Assembly (NCBI RefSeq): GCF_002101315.1
Contig: NZ_CP020777.1
Coordinates: 434,001 to 498,000 of the forward strand
DNA length: 64,000 nucleotides
Direction of reading: 5' to 3'
From: Candidatus Pelagibacter sp. RS39
GTDB lineage: Bacteria; Pseudomonadota; Alphaproteobacteria; Pelagibacterales; Pelagibacteraceae
In this document: in pieces, positions 45,237 through 54,188 of the stretch
Numbering within the stretch: position 1 is the first letter of the stretch
Layout: each line of letters begins with the position of its first letter
The notes under the pieces: generated by a model
Seen by the model: the letters and a program-made list of their open reading frames with translations, nothing else
Told to the model about the DNA's origin: nothing
The model's database searches: none
Program-made: the position numbers and the translations under genes

Positions 45237-45626
45237 ATGAAAAGATTTTTTATTTCAATTTTCTTTTTATTTTCATTAAGCGCTAATGCAATAGAAAAAG
45301 AAACAACTTTTAAGAAAGACTTGTTTGATAAAGCTCAATCAGAGGGAAAAATTGTAGTAATAAGCTCTTGGATTAAATATTGCACATCATGTGCGAGCCA
45401 GATGAAAATTCTTCAGAATGCGAAAAATAAAGGTGAATTATTAGACATTAAATTTGATAATATTGAATACTTTTCATTCGATGTGACGAAAAAGGAAATC
45501 TCTAATTTATTTGATGTACAATATCAAACAACATTAATAATTTTTAAAGGCAATCAAGAAGTTTACAGAAGTATTGGTGAAACAACCAAAGATTTAATTT
45601 ATGAAGCATTAAAAGCTTCAATTTAA
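45237..45626 (+). CDS. Periplasmic thioredoxin-like protein
   Basis: A 129-residue protein with an 18-residue signal peptide (ending SANA-I). A thioredoxin-fold CxxC site reads KYCTSCASQM, near residue 50, as in the C-terminal domain of DsbD. It is probably a periplasmic reductase or thiol oxidase. Its 3' end is 1 base from the convergent persulfide dioxygenase-like gene. Confidence 0.8.
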   Translation: MKRFFISIFFLFSLSANAIEKETTFKKDLFDKAQSEGKIVVISSWIKYCTSCASQMKILQNAKNKGELLDIKFDNIEYFSFDVTKKEISNLFDVQYQTTLIIFKGNQEVYRSIGETTKDLIYEALKASI

Positions 45627-45627
45627 A

Positions 45628-46308
45628 CTAAGCACCCAAATTAATATTTTTAGCAACGTTAAAATCTATTTCGGTAGGTTTTTTTAGATTTAGATTATTC
45701 ATTAACTCAACATATTCATCTACACTACTAACTTGTAATCTTGGATTTTGTTTTTTTTCTTTACCGATAGTACTCACTTTCTCTCCTTTATAATCGTGAG
45801 CAGGGTATAAAAAAGTTTCATCAGGAAGTTTTAATAGTTTATTAAAAATGGAGTTATATGCATCTTTCGAGTCCCCGTTTTGAAAATCAGTTCGACCTGT
45901 TCCATTTATCAGCAATGTATCACCAGAAAAAAGATAATTATCCATCAAAAAACTATAACTATCTGAGGTATGGCCCGGAGTATACATAGCTTTAATCTTT
46001 AAATTTTCTAAATTTATATATTCATCATCTTTTACTTTAATTTCAACAGCATCAGCCGGAGTATGATCACCCATTATTGTGGAGCATTTTGTAATGTCTT
46101 TTAATTTTGAAGCACCTGTCACATGATCAGCATGTATATGTGTGTCAATTACTTTAACTAACCTTAAATCTAATTCTTTTAATAAAATTATGTAATCACT
46201 TACATTTTCCAAAACTGGATCAATTATCAAAGCCTCTCTTCCTTTAGATGAGGCAATTAGGTATGTGTATGTGCTAGATTTTTGATCAAATAGTTGTTTA
46301 AAAATCAT
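45628..46308 (-). CDS. Persulfide dioxygenase-like metallo-beta-lactamase-fold hydrolase
   Basis: A 226-residue protein with the HxHxDH metal motif in THIHADHVTGASKL and the GRTDFQNGD segment and YPAHDY motif characteristic of ETHE1/persulfide dioxygenases. It likely oxidises glutathione persulfide to sulfite, although glyoxalase II-type activity cannot be excluded. It is convergent with the thioredoxin-like gene. Confidence 0.85.
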   Translation of the reverse strand: MIFKQLFDQKSSTYTYLIASSKGREALIIDPVLENVSDYIILLKELDLRLVKVIDTHIHADHVTGASKLKDITKCSTIMGDHTPADAVEIKVKDDEYINLENLKIKAMYTPGHTSDSYSFLMDNYLFSGDTLLINGTGRTDFQNGDSKDAYNSIFNKLLKLPDETFLYPAHDYKGEKVSTIGKEKKQNPRLQVSSVDEYVELMNNLNLKKPTEIDFNVAKNINLGA

Positions 46309-46330
46309 AACTAGACATTATCATATAAGA

Positions 46331-46768
46331 ATGGAATCCACTACATTTGATTGGTCTTGTTCACACACATGGAAACAAAGTGCTAAAAATACTGCATGGT
46401 GTTTACTTGGATGTTCAATTGGAGATTTCGGAACAATTTTATTTTTTCAATTAACTAAAATACCGTTCCCGGTTTTGGCCATTATGATATTAGCAATCAT
46501 TAATGGATTGATCACAAGTATAATTTTAGAAACAATTATTTTAATCCGTCAAAATTTAGAATTTAACAAAGCCTTAAAAACAGCTTTAGGCATGAGCTTT
46601 ATTTCAATGATAAGCATGGAAATCACAATGAATTTAACCGATTACTTTCTGACTGGTGGAGCAATCTTAACATGGTGGGTTGTGCCTTTGATGCTTATAG
46701 TGGGTTTTTTAACACCATGGCCATATAATTATTGGAGATTAAAAAAATATGGCGTCAGCTGTCATTAA
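46331..46768 (+). CDS. DUF4396 membrane protein
   Basis: A 145-residue membrane protein with about four helices. N-terminal WSCSHTWKQSAKNTAWCLLGC and GDFGTILFFQL, plus the FLTPWPYNYWRLKKYG C-terminus, match DUF4396. Conserved Cys and His near the N-terminus and at the very end (SCH) suggest metal binding. Function unknown. It is divergent from the persulfide dioxygenase gene and overlaps the methyltransferase by 20 bases. Confidence 0.82.
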   Translation: MESTTFDWSCSHTWKQSAKNTAWCLLGCSIGDFGTILFFQLTKIPFPVLAIMILAIINGLITSIILETIILIRQNLEFNKALKTALGMSFISMISMEITMNLTDYFLTGGAILTWWVVPLMLIVGFLTPWPYNYWRLKKYGVSCH

Positions 46769-47459
46769 AAATTGGGATAATAAAACCTGGCTCTCTTCAA
46801 AAACCTATATTAATTCATTTAATAAATTTTTGATAAAGAATTTGAAAATTAATTCAAAAGCAAAAATTTTAGACATAGGTTGTGGAAGAGGCAAGATCTT
46901 GGGTTCTTTGAGTTCAAAACTAAGGCTAAAAAAAAAACCATTAGGAATAGATATAATTAATCATAAAGATAAAGATAAAAGAATTAAATTTCGAAAAATT
47001 AACTTAATTAATTTTTCCCAAAAAAGTAAAGAAAAATTTGATTTTATTTTGATTAAACAAACAATTCACCTAATCAAGTTAAATGATATAAAAAAGATAT
47101 TATATCAATTAAAAAAAAGATTAAACCCTAAAGGTAAAATTGTAATTTTTACTTTAGATACAGATAAAAATGAAATTCCAACTTTTAAAACAATGAAAAT
47201 AAAACTTAATAATTCTCTTAAAAGAGATAAGAAGATATTAAGAATAATTACAAAAATATTTCCATATAGAAATAAAAAAAAATTTATTTACAATGTGAAA
47301 ATTAATAAGAAAAAGTACTTAGAGATGATTAGAAATAGATATATTTCAACTTTAATACCTCTAACAAAAAAACAACTTTTAAGAGGAATTCAAGAAATTA
47401 GTGTAAAATACAAAAATACACTTAAGTTTAAAGATAAATTAATTTGTATTATTTTATAA
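46749..47459 (+). CDS. SAM-dependent methyltransferase, class I
   Basis: A 236-residue protein with the SAM-binding motif ILDIGCGRGKIL and a downstream FDFILIKQTIHL segment. The second half is extremely Lys-rich. The target is unknown. It overlaps the DUF4396 gene by 20 bases and the convergent cytochrome b561 gene by 6 bases. Confidence 0.82.
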   Translation: MASAVIKNWDNKTWLSSKTYINSFNKFLIKNLKINSKAKILDIGCGRGKILGSLSSKLRLKKKPLGIDIINHKDKDKRIKFRKINLINFSQKSKEKFDFILIKQTIHLIKLNDIKKILYQLKKRLNPKGKIVIFTLDTDKNEIPTFKTMKIKLNNSLKRDKKILRIITKIFPYRNKKKFIYNVKINKKKYLEMIRNRYISTLIPLTKKQLLRGIQEISVKYKNTLKFKDKLICIIL

Positions 47460-47981
47460 AATTCTTTTAAGTAAATTTTCTTTAAAAAACAATTTATGAA
47501 CAATTACAGCTAAGATATGTAATGTTATCAATCCAATTAACGTAAAGTTTCCAATTATATGAATCTCATAAAATATATCTGCTAGCTCAAAATTGTCTTT
47601 AATTTCAATCTTAGAAAAAAATATATCAAGTTCTTCACCATTAAATAATTTTTTTAAAGCACCCGAGATAGTTATTGTCAAAATTGAAATATATAAGAGA
47701 TAATGATTCAATTTTGCTATAAACTTTTGTCCAGCAAAAATACTATTTTTTAAAGGTGGAGTAGGATTAAAAGTTTTATATATAAGCCTAAATAAAGTTA
47801 AATAAAATATACTAATACCTATTGTGACGTGCAAACTTTCAACAGTTAATCTTTTTTCACTAAAATCCATATCCACCAAGTAAAATCCCAAAGGAATTTG
47901 AATAATTAATACTGCGGCACTTAACCAGTGAAATGTTTTGGAAACAGTCCCGTATTCTGTTAGAGTATTTGTTAAGCTCAT
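47454..47981 (-). CDS. Cytochrome b561-family diheme membrane protein
   Basis: A 175-residue four-helix membrane cytochrome. It starts YGTVSKTFHWLSAAVLI as in bacterial b561, with candidate heme-ligand histidines in helices (FHWLS, VESLHVTIG, YEIHIIG, ITLHILA). It likely moves electrons between quinol and a periplasmic acceptor. The divergent cytochrome c' gene begins on the adjacent base (CATATG), an obvious partner. Confidence 0.88.
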   Translation of the reverse strand: MSLTNTLTEYGTVSKTFHWLSAAVLIIQIPLGFYLVDMDFSEKRLTVESLHVTIGISIFYLTLFRLIYKTFNPTPPLKNSIFAGQKFIAKLNHYLLYISILTITISGALKKLFNGEELDIFFSKIEIKDNFELADIFYEIHIIGNFTLIGLITLHILAVIVHKLFFKENLLKRIL

Positions 47982-48443
47982 ATGATTTTAAAATATATCA
48001 TAAATGTATTAAAATTAATTTTTTTCATTAAAATTTTCCTCATTCTATCACTTCCAGCTAATTCTGAGTTATCAGTTGAAGAAATCATCAAAGGTAGAAA
48101 AGCATTATTTAGTAAAAATTATAGCACCGCAAAAAGAGTTCAAACTTTTGCTAGTGAAGGGGAATTTGATAAAGCAAAATCTTTGATGATAAAAATGAGT
48201 GAAAATTATAAAACTTTAATAGAATATTTTCCAGATAACAGTAAAGAGGGTTTTAAAACTGAGGCTCTTCCATCTATTTGGGAAAATAAAAAAGAATTCA
48301 ATGATTTAATGAAAAAATCGTCAGATGATATGATTAAATTAGCATCATTATTTGAGGATGCTGATGATGTAAGAGCTATTCTAACTCAAATGATGTGGAG
48401 TAATTGTAAAGCTTGCCACAGTAAATTTAGAGCACCACATTAA
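47982..48443 (+). CDS. Cytochrome c' (class II)
   Basis: A 153-residue periplasmic heme protein. The N-terminal hydrophobic signal (residues 1-28, ending LPANS) is followed by a four-helix-bundle-like domain and a C-terminal CKACH heme site (WSNCKACHSKFR), the class II location. It probably acts in electron transfer or NO binding beside cytochrome b561. Start codon is ATG, leaving no space between it and the divergent b561 start. Confidence 0.88.
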   Translation: MILKYIINVLKLIFFIKIFLILSLPANSELSVEEIIKGRKALFSKNYSTAKRVQTFASEGEFDKAKSLMIKMSENYKTLIEYFPDNSKEGFKTEALPSIWENKKEFNDLMKKSSDDMIKLASLFEDADDVRAILTQMMWSNCKACHSKFRAPH

Positions 48444-48453
48444 AATTTTAACG

Positions 48454-48541
48454 AAGGGGTTCGCTCTTTCGTTCTCCAACCAAAAGAGCTCCCCTTAGTC
48501 GCCTTTTTGGCATTTAAGTCCTAATAGACTTTTATTTTTTT
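48454..48541 (+). ncRNA. Structured intergenic segment ending in a terminator-like hairpin
   Basis: Eleven bases after the cytochrome c' stop, a two-part hairpin forms: AAGGGG (48454-48459) with CCCCTT (48491-48496), and inside it GCTCTTT (48463-48469) with AAAGAGC (48483-48489), loop 13 bases. A short GCC-TTTTT-GGC hairpin (48501-48511) follows. A 5-pair stem AAGTC/GACTT (48516-48531) then leads into a T-rich tail. This may be the 3' end of the cytochrome transcript or a small RNA. I see no tRNA or known RNA family match. Confidence 0.45.
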
Positions 48542-48630
48542 CGTTTTCGTTTTTATGAAACTTGAACCTACCCAGCTAAGTGTCAGGTGGCATTTGATTC
48601 ATTAAATTACCTCCTTATAAAAAAAAGATA

Positions 48631-48699
48631 AATTTTGATTAGGTTGTATTCAAGAAATATATTTAATTAAAATCAAAATTAATTACTTGAATACAACCT
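48631..48699. repeat. Nested inverted repeats, possible pseudoknot or operator
   Basis: A perfect 14-base inverted repeat (AGGTTGTATTCAAG at 48641-48654 with CTTGAATACAACCT at 48686-48699) encloses an AT-only loop. A second perfect 10-base pair, AATTTTGATT (48631-48640) with AATCAAAATT (48671-48680), crosses it, since the second partner lies within the loop of the first. Crossing pairs are the geometry of a pseudoknot. On the minus strand a good Shine-Dalgarno (AAGGAGGT, near 48611) follows but opens only an 8-codon frame. Confidence 0.7.
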
Positions 48700-48790
48700 G
48701 GCTCTTTTGTAGTCTTCCACCATCAAAAAAATCTTCACTTAGAAATAGAAATTCAATTTACATTAATACAAATTCTAGTTAAGATAATTT

Positions 48791-48970
48791 ATGAACTATT
48801 TAAGTGGACTTATAAATCTTATTTTTTGTTTAGTTGTTTCAACAATTATAATTTATGCAATAAATTTTATAGCAGGATTTGCTGGAGCTGATTATTCATT
48901 TACAAATGGCGAGGTATTTGTGATGTGGATTTTAATGGCGATCCTCGTTAATAATTGTTTTAGAAAATAG
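48791..48970 (+). CDS. Small two-helix membrane protein, 59 residues
   Basis: Starts MNYLSGLINLIFCLVVSTI and ends NNCFRK. Two hydrophobic segments (about residues 5-28 and 46-58) flank a small-residue/polar turn (FAGADYSFTNGE). It is 11 bases before the next gene on the same strand, suggesting a pair. Function unknown. Confidence 0.55.
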   Translation: MNYLSGLINLIFCLVVSTIIIYAINFIAGFAGADYSFTNGEVFVMWILMAILVNNCFRK

Positions 48971-48981
48971 CTACTTTATCA

Positions 48982-49269
48982 ATGAACAATTCAGTAAAGA
49001 CAGACGACGTTATATTTAATTTTTTTAAACAAATTTGTGATGAAAAAGATGAGCTTAAGTGTGTTGAGCTAGGAAATAGCTGGATAAAAGCTATGGAGAC
49101 CAATTTATCAAACATGGAAGCAAACCTAGATGAAAAAGATAGGATTAAACATAAAGAAGATATTCAAAATAATCGTGATCACTTAAATGGTCTTAAAGGC
49201 AAAACTTCAGCTGAGTGGAAAGAATATGCAACTAAATGTATGATTGAAATTATGGATAGTAAAGTATAA
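48982..49269 (+). CDS. Small hypothetical acidic helical protein
   Basis: A 95-residue cytosolic protein, strongly charged and predicted all-helical. Three Cys (QICDEKDELKCVEL, TKCMIE) are present but not in a known motif. It lies between a small membrane gene and the TPP riboswitch. It has no recognisable family. Confidence 0.6.
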   Translation: MNNSVKTDDVIFNFFKQICDEKDELKCVELGNSWIKAMETNLSNMEANLDEKDRIKHKEDIQNNRDHLNGLKGKTSAEWKEYATKCMIEIMDSKV

Positions 49270-49274
49270 GTACT

Positions 49275-49347
49275 ATCTCAAAGAGGGGTGTCTTAACAGA
49301 CTGAGATTAAACCCTAAGAACCTGTCCGGTAATTCAGAAAGGGAGAT
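49275..49347 (+). promoter_or_regulatory. TPP (THI-box) riboswitch
   Basis: The aptamer core is recognisable: GAGGGGTG, then CTGAGA with AAACCCT, then AGAACCTGTCCGGT and AATTCAGAAAGGGAG, in the consensus order and spacing. P1 forms between ATCTC (49275-49279) and GAGAT (49343-49347). The Shine-Dalgarno GGGAG of the symporter gene (ATG at 49350) overlaps the 3' side of P1, so TPP binding would directly hide the ribosome site; no separate expression platform is visible. Confidence 0.93.
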
Positions 49348-49349
49348 TA

Positions 49350-50801
49350 ATGGATAAAACATATTTTTTAAGCCAATCAATATCACTAACTTTGGTTATT
49401 TTAATAAGTTTAATATTTGTTTTTTTAGGCTTCTATAATTCAAAAAAATATCAAGATCTTAATAACTATCTAACAGCAAATAGGAGTATAGGATTATTTT
49501 CTTTAACAACTAGCTTGACTGCTTCAGCTCTTGGAGCATGGATTTTGTTTGGTCCAGCTTCAGCAGCGAGTTGGGGAGGGATAGGAGCCATTATCGGATA
49601 TTCACTTGGAACAGCTTTTCCAATGTTTTTTTTAATTTATCTTGGAAAAAAAATTAGAAAAGAACTTCCTAGAGGATCTTCTCTTATAGAATTTATGAGA
49701 AAAAAATTTAGAAAAAGTTTATTCAAACTTATTCTGTTAATGATTATTTTTTACATGTTTATTTTTTTATGTGCTGAGGTTACTGCAGTTGCTATCTTGA
49801 TTAATTATATTTCAGGTACAGAGCTTTGGATAACTGCTTTGATTGTATTAATGTCCACTCTTGCCTACACTTTATATGGAGGTTTAAGAGCCTCTATATT
49901 TACAGATAATATTCAAATGATCGTCATAGGGGCCCTATTATTGATTTCTTTAGTTTACATTAATCCTTCCATTGGATCTGAATTTTCATTTGAATTTATA
50001 TATGAAAAGAATCCCCAACTTTTAAGCTTATCTTACGTTCCTGGTTATACTGCTGGTCTAACTTTTTTTATAGCCGTTGCAGCAACTAATCTATTTCATC
50101 AGGGTAATTGGCAAAGGGTATATGCAGCAAAAAATTTTGAAACTTTGAAAAAAAGCTTAATGATATCTTTTTTTATAATTATACCGATAGTTTTTTATAT
50201 GGGTTTTGCTGGAATGGTTGCTTTCTCAATAGACCCTACTATTAGACCTGATTTAGGATTTTTTACTTTACTACTTAAAGAACAGACAGAATTATTTTCA
50301 TTATTTGTAATAGTATTAGGGTTAGCATTAACTATTTCAACCGTTGACACATTAATAAATGCAATATCAAGTTTAATTGTAGTTGATGGTAAAGCAGTAA
50401 TAAATTTAAATAAAAAAACAAATTATTTAAATTTATCTAAAAAGATAATTTTGTTTTTATCCTTTATTTCATTTATTGTTGCATCTAAAGGATTTGATAT
50501 TTTATATTTATTTTTATTAGCTGACTTATTTTGTTGTGCTTTTGTACTGACTGTTTTTGTTAGTTTTTATGATAAGTCAATTAATGAAAAGTTAGCATAT
50601 TTCTCTATTTTAGTTGGACTTGTCGGTGGTTTTTTATTGTTCCCTACGCCCGATTTCTCCAAAAGTTTATTAGTAGGGATTCTTATATCAAAAGATTTAT
50701 TTCCATCTTTTGTTGCACAATCTTTACTCTTTTTATCTTTCATAATAGCGACCTTTCTACCTTTATTTATTATTAAAATGAAAAAGCTTCATATAAGTTG
50801 A
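49350..50801 (+). CDS. thiV: Sodium:solute symporter behind a TPP riboswitch (ThiV-type thiamin-precursor transporter)
   Basis: A 483-residue SSS-family symporter with about 13 helices; core features [38 protein letters not shown] and [15 protein letters not shown] are typical. The TPP riboswitch immediately upstream indicates vitamin B1-related uptake. In SAR11 the SSS protein in this setting (ThiV) has been proposed to import the pyrimidine precursor HMP or related thiamin moieties. The exact ligand is not visible in the sequence. Confidence 0.85.
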   Translation: MDKTYFLSQSISLTLVILISLIFVFLGFYNSKKYQDLNNYLTANRSIGLFSLTTSLTASALGAWILFGPASAASWGGIGAIIGYSLGTAFPMFFLIYLGKKIRKELPRGSSLIEFMRKKFRKSLFKLILLMIIFYMFIFLCAEVTAVAILINYISGTELWITALIVLMSTLAYTLYGGLRASIFTDNIQMIVIGALLLISLVYINPSIGSEFSFEFIYEKNPQLLSLSYVPGYTAGLTFFIAVAATNLFHQGNWQRVYAAKNFETLKKSLMISFFIIIPIVFYMGFAGMVAFSIDPTIRPDLGFFTLLLKEQTELFSLFVIVLGLALTISTVDTLINAISSLIVVDGKAVINLNKKTNYLNLSKKIILFLSFISFIVASKGFDILYLFLLADLFCCAFVLTVFVSFYDKSINEKLAYFSILVGLVGGFLLFPTPDFSKSLLVGILISKDLFPSFVAQSLLFLSFIIATFLPLFIIKMKKLHIS

Positions 50802-50838
50802 TTGTATTAAAGAAATTAATAGCTATATAAATGCTTCC

Positions 50839-51774
50839 ATGTCAGATAATCAGATTTCAATAAACAATTTATCAAAAGTTTATGATAACGGTTTTAATGC
50901 TTTAAAGAATATAAATTTAAAAATAAACAGAGGTGAAATTTTTGCAATGCTTGGTCCTAATGGAGCAGGTAAAACTACCTTGATAAGTATTATTTGTGGA
51001 ATTGTAAATCCAACTTCAGGAAATGTTAGTGTGGATGATTATGATATCATAAAAGATTACAGAGAAACCAGGTCTAGAATCGGGTTAGTACCTCAAGAAT
51101 TAACCTTAGAACAATTTGAAACCGTTTTTAATAATGTTTCTTATTCAAGAGGACTTTATGGAAAAAAACCTAATCCCAATCACATAGAAAAAGTTTTAAA
51201 ACAATTAAGCTTGTGGGATAAAAAAGATCTTAAACTTCGTCAATTATCTGGTGGAATGAAAAGAAGAGTTTTAATTGCTAAAGCACTATCTCATGAACCT
51301 TCAATTTTATTTTTAGATGAACCTACAGCCGGTGTTGATGTTGAGCTAAGAAAAGAAATGTGGCAGGTTGTTGAAAACTTGAGAAAAACTGGTGTTACAA
51401 TCATCTTAACTACTCATTATATCGAAGAAGCAGAGGCTATAGCTGATCGAGTTGGAGTTATTAATCAGGGAGAGATCGTAGTTGTTGATGAAACTAAAGA
51501 ATTGTTAAAAAAAATGGGACATAAAAAGCTAACAATTTATTTACAAGAAAAGGTTAGAGAGATTCCACTATCACTTCAAAAATATAATTTATCTTTTACA
51601 CCTGATTTGATGAGCTTAAATTATACCTATAATGTTCAAGCTAAACAGACGGGTATAACAAATTTACTTCAAGATTTAAAAGACGCAGGGTTAAAGTTAA
51701 AAGATTTGAAAACTGAACAAAGTACTTTAGAAAAAATTTTTGTTAACTTGGTAAAAGAAAAAAATGAAAATTAA
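50839..51774 (+). CDS. ABC-2 type exporter ATP-binding protein
   Basis: A 311-residue ATPase: Walker [11 protein letters not shown], signature [15 protein letters not shown], Walker B ILFLDEP and the THYIEEAE switch, with a C-terminal helical tail. It is of the DRA/NodI-like exporter group. It overlaps the ABC-2 permease gene by 11 bases. Substrate unknown. Confidence 0.92.
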   Translation: MSDNQISINNLSKVYDNGFNALKNINLKINRGEIFAMLGPNGAGKTTLISIICGIVNPTSGNVSVDDYDIIKDYRETRSRIGLVPQELTLEQFETVFNNVSYSRGLYGKKPNPNHIEKVLKQLSLWDKKDLKLRQLSGGMKRRVLIAKALSHEPSILFLDEPTAGVDVELRKEMWQVVENLRKTGVTIILTTHYIEEAEAIADRVGVINQGEIVVVDETKELLKKMGHKKLTIYLQEKVREIPLSLQKYNLSFTPDLMSLNYTYNVQAKQTGITNLLQDLKDAGLKLKDLKTEQSTLEKIFVNLVKEKNEN

Positions 51775-52531
51775 TTTTTATGCACTAAAAGCAATTTACT
51801 TTCATGAAATGGATCGTTTCAGAAGAACTCTAACACAATCTTTGTTATCTCCAGTATTAACAACCTCGCTTTATTTTATAGTTTTTGGTTCCGTTATTGG
51901 TGGTTATGTAGAAAAAATTGATGGAATAAGTTATGGATCATATATCGTACCAGGTCTGCTGATGTTAACACTTTTAACTCAATCAATTAGTAACACTTCT
52001 TTCGGAATTTTTTTTCCAAAATTTAATGGAACAATTTATGAGATTTTAGCGGCACCAATTTCTACACTAGAGGTCGTGCTTGCATTTGTGGGTGCTGGTG
52101 CAACAAAAACACTTATAGTAAGTATTGTTATCTTTATTACCTCATTGTTTTTTGTTGATGTCCAAGTCAAATACCCATTATTGATGATCTTTTTATTAAT
52201 TTTGGTAGCATTTACTTTTGCTTTGTTTGGCTTCTTAATAGGTTTAATAAGCTCAGATTTCGAGCAAATGTCTATAATTCCAACTTTGTTTGTCACACCA
52301 ATGGTATTTTTAGGTGGAAGTTTGTATTCATTAGATATGTTGCCATCATTTTGGCAGACTGTGACTTATTTTAATCCAGTTGTTTACTTAATAAATGGCT
52401 TAAGATTTTCTTTTTATGGAGTTTCTGATTTTAATATTTGGATAAGTATTGGTACCATGTTTTTATTCTTATCCATTTGTATCACAGTTGTTACTGTTCT
52501 TCTTAAAAAAGGTTATAAAATAAAATCTTAA
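51764..52531 (+). CDS. ABC-2 type exporter permease
   Basis: A 255-residue membrane protein with about six helices and the ABC-2 motif around [20 protein letters not shown] and [13 protein letters not shown] (NodJ-like). It forms an exporter with the ATPase overlapping upstream. Substrate unknown. Confidence 0.92.
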   Translation: MKINFYALKAIYFHEMDRFRRTLTQSLLSPVLTTSLYFIVFGSVIGGYVEKIDGISYGSYIVPGLLMLTLLTQSISNTSFGIFFPKFNGTIYEILAAPISTLEVVLAFVGAGATKTLIVSIVIFITSLFFVDVQVKYPLLMIFLLILVAFTFALFGFLIGLISSDFEQMSIIPTLFVTPMVFLGGSLYSLDMLPSFWQTVTYFNPVVYLINGLRFSFYGVSDFNIWISIGTMFLFLSICITVVTVLLKKGYKIKS

Positions 52532-52555
52532 CTGACCCATTTCTGGGCCAGTTAA
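52528..52555. terminator. Bidirectional terminator between the ABC-2 permease and isocitrate lyase
   Basis: Twelve-base arms TTAACTGACCCA and TGGGCCAGTTAA with a 4-base loop; one position pairs only as G-U on the minus strand, so the hairpin is stronger for the aceA direction, where it is followed by a T-rich stretch (GATTTTATTTT). It sits between convergent genes. Confidence 0.7.
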
Positions 52556-52586
52556 TAACTACTAATATTTAAGAGGAATAGTTTTA

Positions 52587-53861
52587 TTAGAATTGTTCGG
52601 ACTCAGTTGAGCCTGCCATTGCCGTGGTAGAACTTTGTCCACTACTTATTGTATTGGATACAGCATCAAAATAAGATGTACCAACTTCACGTTGATGTTT
52701 TACACTAGTATAACCATCTTTCTCACGAGCAAATTCTTGTTGTTGAATTCTTGAGTATGCTGTCATGCCTTCTTTTTTATATTTTTCTGCAAGCTCAAAA
52801 ATTGCAATGTTTTGTGTATGAAATCCAGCCAAAGTAATAAATTGAAATTTATAACCCATTTGACTAATTTTTTGTTGAAATGATGCTATTTCATCATCTG
52901 ATAAGTGTTTTTTCCAATTAAATGATGGAGAACAATTATATGCTAAAAGTTTTCCAGGAAATTTCTCGTGAATTGCATCTGCAAATTTCTTTGCTTCCTC
53001 TAAATTTGGTGTAGCAGTCTCGCACCAAATTAAATCAGAGTAGGGTGCATACGCAAGACCTCTGGATATTGCTTGTTCAATACCAGCTTTTACATAATAG
53101 AAACCCTCTGGTGATCTTTCACCTGTTAAAAAAGGTTTGTCGTTTTCATCATAATCATTTGTAATTAATTTTGCGGCATTAGCGTCAGTTCTTGCTAAAA
53201 TTATTAAAGGTACATCAGCAATATCAGCAGCTAACCTAGCAGCTTTTAAATTTTTGATCATGGTACCAGTTGGAACTAAAACTTTACCACCCATATGACC
53301 ACATTTCTTTTCACTTGCTAATTGATCTTCAAAATGGACACCAGCTGCACCAGCTTTAATAAATTTTTTAGCAAGCTCGAATACGTTCAAAGGTCCACCA
53401 AAGCCAGCCTCTCCATCAGCAATAATTGGCAACATATAATCAACTCTTTTTTCTTTTTTCATGTCACCATCTTTCAATTCCATATGTTGGATTTGATCAG
53501 CTCTTATTAAAGCATTATTCATAGATTCAACTAATTTAGGTGCACTATCATAAGGATATAAAGATTGATCAGGATACATTTCCCCTGCGCTATTTGCATC
53601 AGCAGCTACCTGCCAACCACTTAAATAAATTGCTTTCAAACCAGCTTTTGCATGTTGAACCGCATGATTTCCTGACAATGATCCTAAAGTATTAACGTAA
53701 TTTTCAGTATTTAATAATTTCCAAAGTTTTGTTGATTGTTGTTTACAAATTGAATACTCAATTTTAATTGAGCCTCTAAGTCTCTCAACTTCCTCAGGGG
53801 TATAATCTCTTTTAATTCCTGCAAATCTTTTTAGTTCATAAGAAATATTTTCTGCACTCAT
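52587..53861 (-). CDS. aceA: Isocitrate lyase
   Basis: A 424-residue glyoxylate-cycle enzyme splitting isocitrate into glyoxylate and succinate. The catalytic KKCGHMGGK motif, the [16 protein letters not shown] region and [12 protein letters not shown] are intact. It allows growth on C2 units and short-chain fatty acids. The divergent regulator and the palindromic operator (54146-54175) suggest acyl-CoA-responsive control. Confidence 0.97.
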   Translation of the reverse strand: MSAENISYELKRFAGIKRDYTPEEVERLRGSIKIEYSICKQQSTKLWKLLNTENYVNTLGSLSGNHAVQHAKAGLKAIYLSGWQVAADANSAGEMYPDQSLYPYDSAPKLVESMNNALIRADQIQHMELKDGDMKKEKRVDYMLPIIADGEAGFGGPLNVFELAKKFIKAGAAGVHFEDQLASEKKCGHMGGKVLVPTGTMIKNLKAARLAADIADVPLIILARTDANAAKLITNDYDENDKPFLTGERSPEGFYYVKAGIEQAISRGLAYAPYSDLIWCETATPNLEEAKKFADAIHEKFPGKLLAYNCSPSFNWKKHLSDDEIASFQQKISQMGYKFQFITLAGFHTQNIAIFELAEKYKKEGMTAYSRIQQQEFAREKDGYTSVKHQREVGTSYFDAVSNTISSGQSSTTAMAGSTESEQF

Positions 53862-53915
53862 TATTACTCCCTGTTAGTTTTAGTTATTGAAAATGAATGT
53901 TAAGAGGTCGAAAAA

Positions 53916-54077
53916 TTAGTTTGAGTCGTTAAGGGTCTCAACTAGATCTTTCATTCCACTTGAACCCCAATCACAATGATCATCTCTCATGTAAATACCT
54001 CTACTATTATGTCTAGCAAGGTCTTCATGTTTTATGATTTGAGCCTCATTTTCGTTATTTTTTAATTTTTCGTCCAT
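53916..54077 (-). CDS. 53-residue small protein upstream of isocitrate lyase
   Basis: A short frame starting MDEKLKNNENEAQIIKHED and ending LVETLNDSN, cytosolic, with one motif-like stretch, RGIYMRDDHCDWGSSGM, that looks more conserved than chance (Cys, His, Trp, Gly). It ends 54 bases before the aceA start on the same strand, so it would share the aceA promoter and mRNA leader. No family recognised. Confidence 0.5.
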   Translation of the reverse strand: MDEKLKNNENEAQIIKHEDLARHNSRGIYMRDDHCDWGSSGMKDLVETLNDSN

Positions 54078-54188
54078 GTAAATTTTATAATTTACAGAAT
54101 TTACAAAATCTACAAAAATGTATAAAACACTTGTAAATTAAGGAAAAATTTTGTAAAAATAAATTTACAAAATTTACTATTAGAAAAT
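54078..54188. promoter_or_regulatory. Operator/promoter region shared by the aceA direction and its regulator
   Basis: A perfect 12-base inverted repeat, AAATTTTGTAAA (54146-54157) and TTTACAAAATTT (54164-54175), lies just before the regulator start. Several more TTTACA/TGTAAA half-sites occur at 54078-54140. TTTGTAAA/TTTACAAA is similar in form to the A-rich sites bound by RamB-type regulators. Autoregulation plus control of aceA is the likely function. Confidence 0.7.

Noticed and set aside
48545-48610. Programmed frameshift gene on the minus strand after the AAGGAGGT site
   Set aside because: Reading through in any frame gives further stops and no recognisable protein; kept only as an open observation.
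48444-48790. tRNA, tmRNA or signal-recognition RNA in the long gap
   Set aside because: No cloverleaf, no tag-coding frame and no SRP core loop could be found on either strand.
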